This document shows, piece by piece, positions 62,389-64,000 of a DNA stretch of 64,000 nucleotides. The notes beneath the pieces are model-generated. The model saw nothing but the letters and a program-made list of their open reading frames with translations. It was not told where the DNA came from and ran no database searches. This stretch comes from Listeria kieliensis (GTDB lineage Bacteria > Bacillota > Bacilli > Lactobacillales > Listeriaceae). The DNA lies in assembly GCF_003369925.1 (NCBI RefSeq), contig NZ_LARY01000001.1, positions 496,001 through 560,000 on the forward strand, in the 5' to 3' direction. Every line of letters starts with the position of its first letter. Within the stretch, counting starts at the first letter, position 1. The translations under genes and the position numbers were made by a program.

Positions 62389-63681
62389 ATGAAGAAACAA
62401 CTCGATCGAATTTTTGGACTGACGGAAGAAAAAGCTTCGATCAAGCAAGAGCTTTTGGCAGGCGTCATCGGCTTTTTTACAGTCGTTTACATTATCGCGG
62501 TTAATAGCTCCATTTTAAAGGAAGCCGGTATGAACTATGAAGGCGTGGCGCTTGCGACCATTTTGGTTTCTGCGCTTGGCTGTCTTTTAATGGGTTTTTG
62601 GGCAAATTTGCCGCTGATTTTAATGCCCGGCATGGGGATCAATGCCCTTTTCACTTACAGTCTCGTTCAAGGTGCTGGCTTGTCATTTGAACAAGCTTTG
62701 GCCGTTGTCTGCGTGTCTGGCGTGTTATTTATCCTGCTGGCCTTTACGCCGCTTGCTCGGATGCTGAACGAGGCGATTCCGCTCGTTTTGAAGCAAGCGA
62801 TCACAGTTGGACTTGGGCTATTTCTTATTTTTCTTGGACTAGAAAAAGGAAAAGTCATTGTTCGCGGATCGCATGCCATCTTGGAACTTGGGGCACTAAA
62901 TGACAAGTTTGTCCTCGCGACGCTTGTTACGCTTCTTGTGACGCTGATTCTTGTTATCCGGAAAGTTCCAGGTGCGTTTTTAATGAGTCTATTGCTCGGA
63001 ACAGGGATCGGCTATTTATTTGGCGTTAGTGGCAAGTTTACAGGCGCTGCTTCGCTAAGTTTTGAACCGTTAAAAAAAGTTTTCATGCAAATGGATTTTA
63101 GCGGGATTGCGGATGTAGCGTTTTGGAGCGGTGTCTTTTCACTTACGATGGTCGTTGTGTTTGAGACGGTTGGCCTGACATTTGGTCAAACCCGTCAACT
63201 CGGGCACGAAGAACGACTGGGAAAGGTGCTTCAGACAAGTTCTGTCATGGTTTTCCTTTCCGGAATTTGTGGGACAAGCCCGACGGTTTCTGCGCTTGAA
63301 AGCGGATCGATGTCTGCTAGTGGCGCAAAAACAGGCCTAGCATCTGTTACAATGGGATTGTTATTTTTATCCGCTTTTTTCTTGATGCCATTTCTAGCGA
63401 TCATTCCGGGAAGCGCAGTTGCCCCGATTTTGATCGTGATCGGCATGTCAATGGTGCAAGAAGTACGCGAAATGAAGTTTGAAAACGAAGCCGATATTTT
63501 TGCCTCGCTTTTAATCATTGTTTTCATTCCGTTTACGTATAGCATTGCAGATGGAATTGCGGTTGGCTTCATCGCCTATCCTATTTTAAATGCGTTTGTG
63601 AAACGCAAAGAAAAAGTACCACGCATCTTGTATGTGATTGCCGCTTTATTTTTGCTGCAGTTTATCATACAATGGATATAA
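62389..63681 (+). CDS. Purine permease, AzgA/PbuG-type NCS2
   Basis: A 430-residue transporter with about 12-13 hydrophobic segments. AGVIGFFTVVYIIAVNSSILKEAG, MPGMGINALFTYSL and GTSPTVSALESGSMSASGAKTGLASV are signatures of the AzgA group, which imports guanine/hypoxanthine or adenine. ATG follows AGAGG. Ends before a terminator and lspA. Confidence 0.92.
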   Translation: MKKQLDRIFGLTEEKASIKQELLAGVIGFFTVVYIIAVNSSILKEAGMNYEGVALATILVSALGCLLMGFWANLPLILMPGMGINALFTYSLVQGAGLSFEQALAVVCVSGVLFILLAFTPLARMLNEAIPLVLKQAITVGLGLFLIFLGLEKGKVIVRGSHAILELGALNDKFVLATLVTLLVTLILVIRKVPGAFLMSLLLGTGIGYLFGVSGKFTGAASLSFEPLKKVFMQMDFSGIADVAFWSGVFSLTMVVVFETVGLTFGQTRQLGHEERLGKVLQTSSVMVFLSGICGTSPTVSALESGSMSASGAKTGLASVTMGLLFLSAFFLMPFLAIIPGSAVAPILIVIGMSMVQEVREMKFENEADIFASLLIIVFIPFTYSIADGIAVGFIAYPILNAFVKRKEKVPRILYVIAALFLLQFIIQWI

Positions 63682-63690
63682 CACTACTTG

Positions 63691-63727
63691 AAAGGCTGCC
63701 CGAATCAAGCGGAGCAGCCTTTCTTTT
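63691..63727 (+). terminator. Terminator after the purine permease
   Basis: AAAGGCTGC and GCAGCCTTT form a 9-bp stem with a 14-base loop, followed by CTTTTG. Confidence 0.85.
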
Positions 63728-63745
63728 GAAAAGAGGGACACTTTT

Positions 63746-64000
63746 ATGTATTATTATTTGATCACACTGCTTGTTCTTGTTTTAGACCAAGCGACAAAGT
63801 GGGTCGTGATTTCGCAGATGGAAATTGGCGAAAAAATCACAGTGATACCAGGATTTTTATATTGGCTCAGTTACCGGAATAATGGTGCTGCATGGAGTAT
63901 TTTAGAAGGCAAAATGTGGTTGTTTTATATTATTACGATTGTGGTCTCTGTTGCGATTATTTATATTATGGCGAAATATGCCAAAGGTAAGCCGCTTTTT
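63746..64000 (+). CDS. lspA: Lipoprotein signal peptidase (5' part; cut by window end)
   Basis: The first 85 codons of signal peptidase II, in frame to the window edge. VLVLDQATKWVV carries the first conserved Asp, and YRNNGAAWSIL is the conserved NxGAAF-type motif before the second catalytic Asp, which lies outside. Three hydrophobic segments start to appear. ATG follows AAGAGGGA. It removes signal peptides from prolipoproteins such as the thioredoxin lipoprotein at 7.3 kb. Confidence 0.94.
   Translation, partial: MYYYLITLLVLVLDQATKWVVISQMEIGEKITVIPGFLYWLSYRNNGAAWSILEGKMWLFYIITIVVSVAIIYIMAKYAKGKPLF

Overview
The window is a low-to-moderate GC Firmicute chromosome segment whose gene content and order point to Listeria or a very close relative (Listeriaceae). 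The order ypjD-dapB-cca-birA-panBCD-dinG-tseB-aspB-asnS-dnaD-nth-ypoC, ponA/recU, yppE-ypsA-gpsB-rnpB-ypsC, xpt-pbuX, rpsN2, ypcP, csp, mntR, fhs, thyA-dfrA, pgm, ppdK with its regulator and ccpN, ypmR-ypmS-msrA-msrB, yozE, deoD, ctp and lspA is the one I recall from Listeria monocytogenes around lmo1844-lmo1910, read in reverse. This is recalled gene order plus protein motifs; no database search was run, and I do not assign a species.

Layout. 1-3.8 kb: truncated serine hydrolase, uracil-DNA-glycosylase-like protein, FAD oxidoreductase, YitT-type membrane protein. 3.9-18.4 kb: a run of forward housekeeping genes (lysine, CCA-tRNA, biotin, pantothenate, asparaginyl-tRNA, replication initiation, base excision repair). 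18.4-21.6 kb: divergent recU-ponA. 22-28.8 kb: yppE-ypsA-gpsB, RNase P RNA, an rRNA methyltransferase, an M32 carboxypeptidase and a guanine-riboswitch-controlled xpt-pbuX operon. 28.8-32.4 kb: the only clearly accessory stretch, with a Crp/PrfA-type regulator behind a structured leader, an LPXTG surface protein with a DPDPTP repeat, and about 800 bp of decayed DNA. 32.4-46 kb: zinc-independent S14 with a Zur-like box, exonuclease, RNase H, cold-shock protein, MntR, folate/thymidylate genes, phosphohexomutase and membrane proteins. 46-52.6 kb: a minus-strand block with cystine transporter, the pyruvate phosphate dikinase operon behind a CcpN-type operator, and a hemolysin III homologue. 52.7-64 kb: DegV, YpmR/YpmS, methionine sulfoxide reductases, purine nucleoside phosphorylase, carboxypeptidase, a cysteine-free CsoR-like protein, C-terminal protease, MATE pump, purine permease and the start of lspA.

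How the genes work together: xpt-pbuX, deoD and the second purine permease form a purine salvage set; thyA-dfrA-fhs form a one-carbon/thymidylate set; ponA, recU, gpsB, yppE and the VanY-like carboxypeptidase relate to cell-wall growth and division; ccpN, the PPDK regulator and ppdK form a self-contained gluconeogenic control unit.

Most of the window is ordinary conserved chromosome. The most interesting signals are the leader RNA of the Crp-like regulator with mutually exclusive pairings around a terminator, a paired CcpN-type operator flanking the -35 of the ccpN promoter, a Zur-type box at the rpsN2 promoter, a CsoR-family protein that has lost every metal ligand, and the regulator-plus-adhesin island with remnants of a dead regulator. 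I saw no CRISPR array, prophage, insertion sequence, tRNA gene or defence system.
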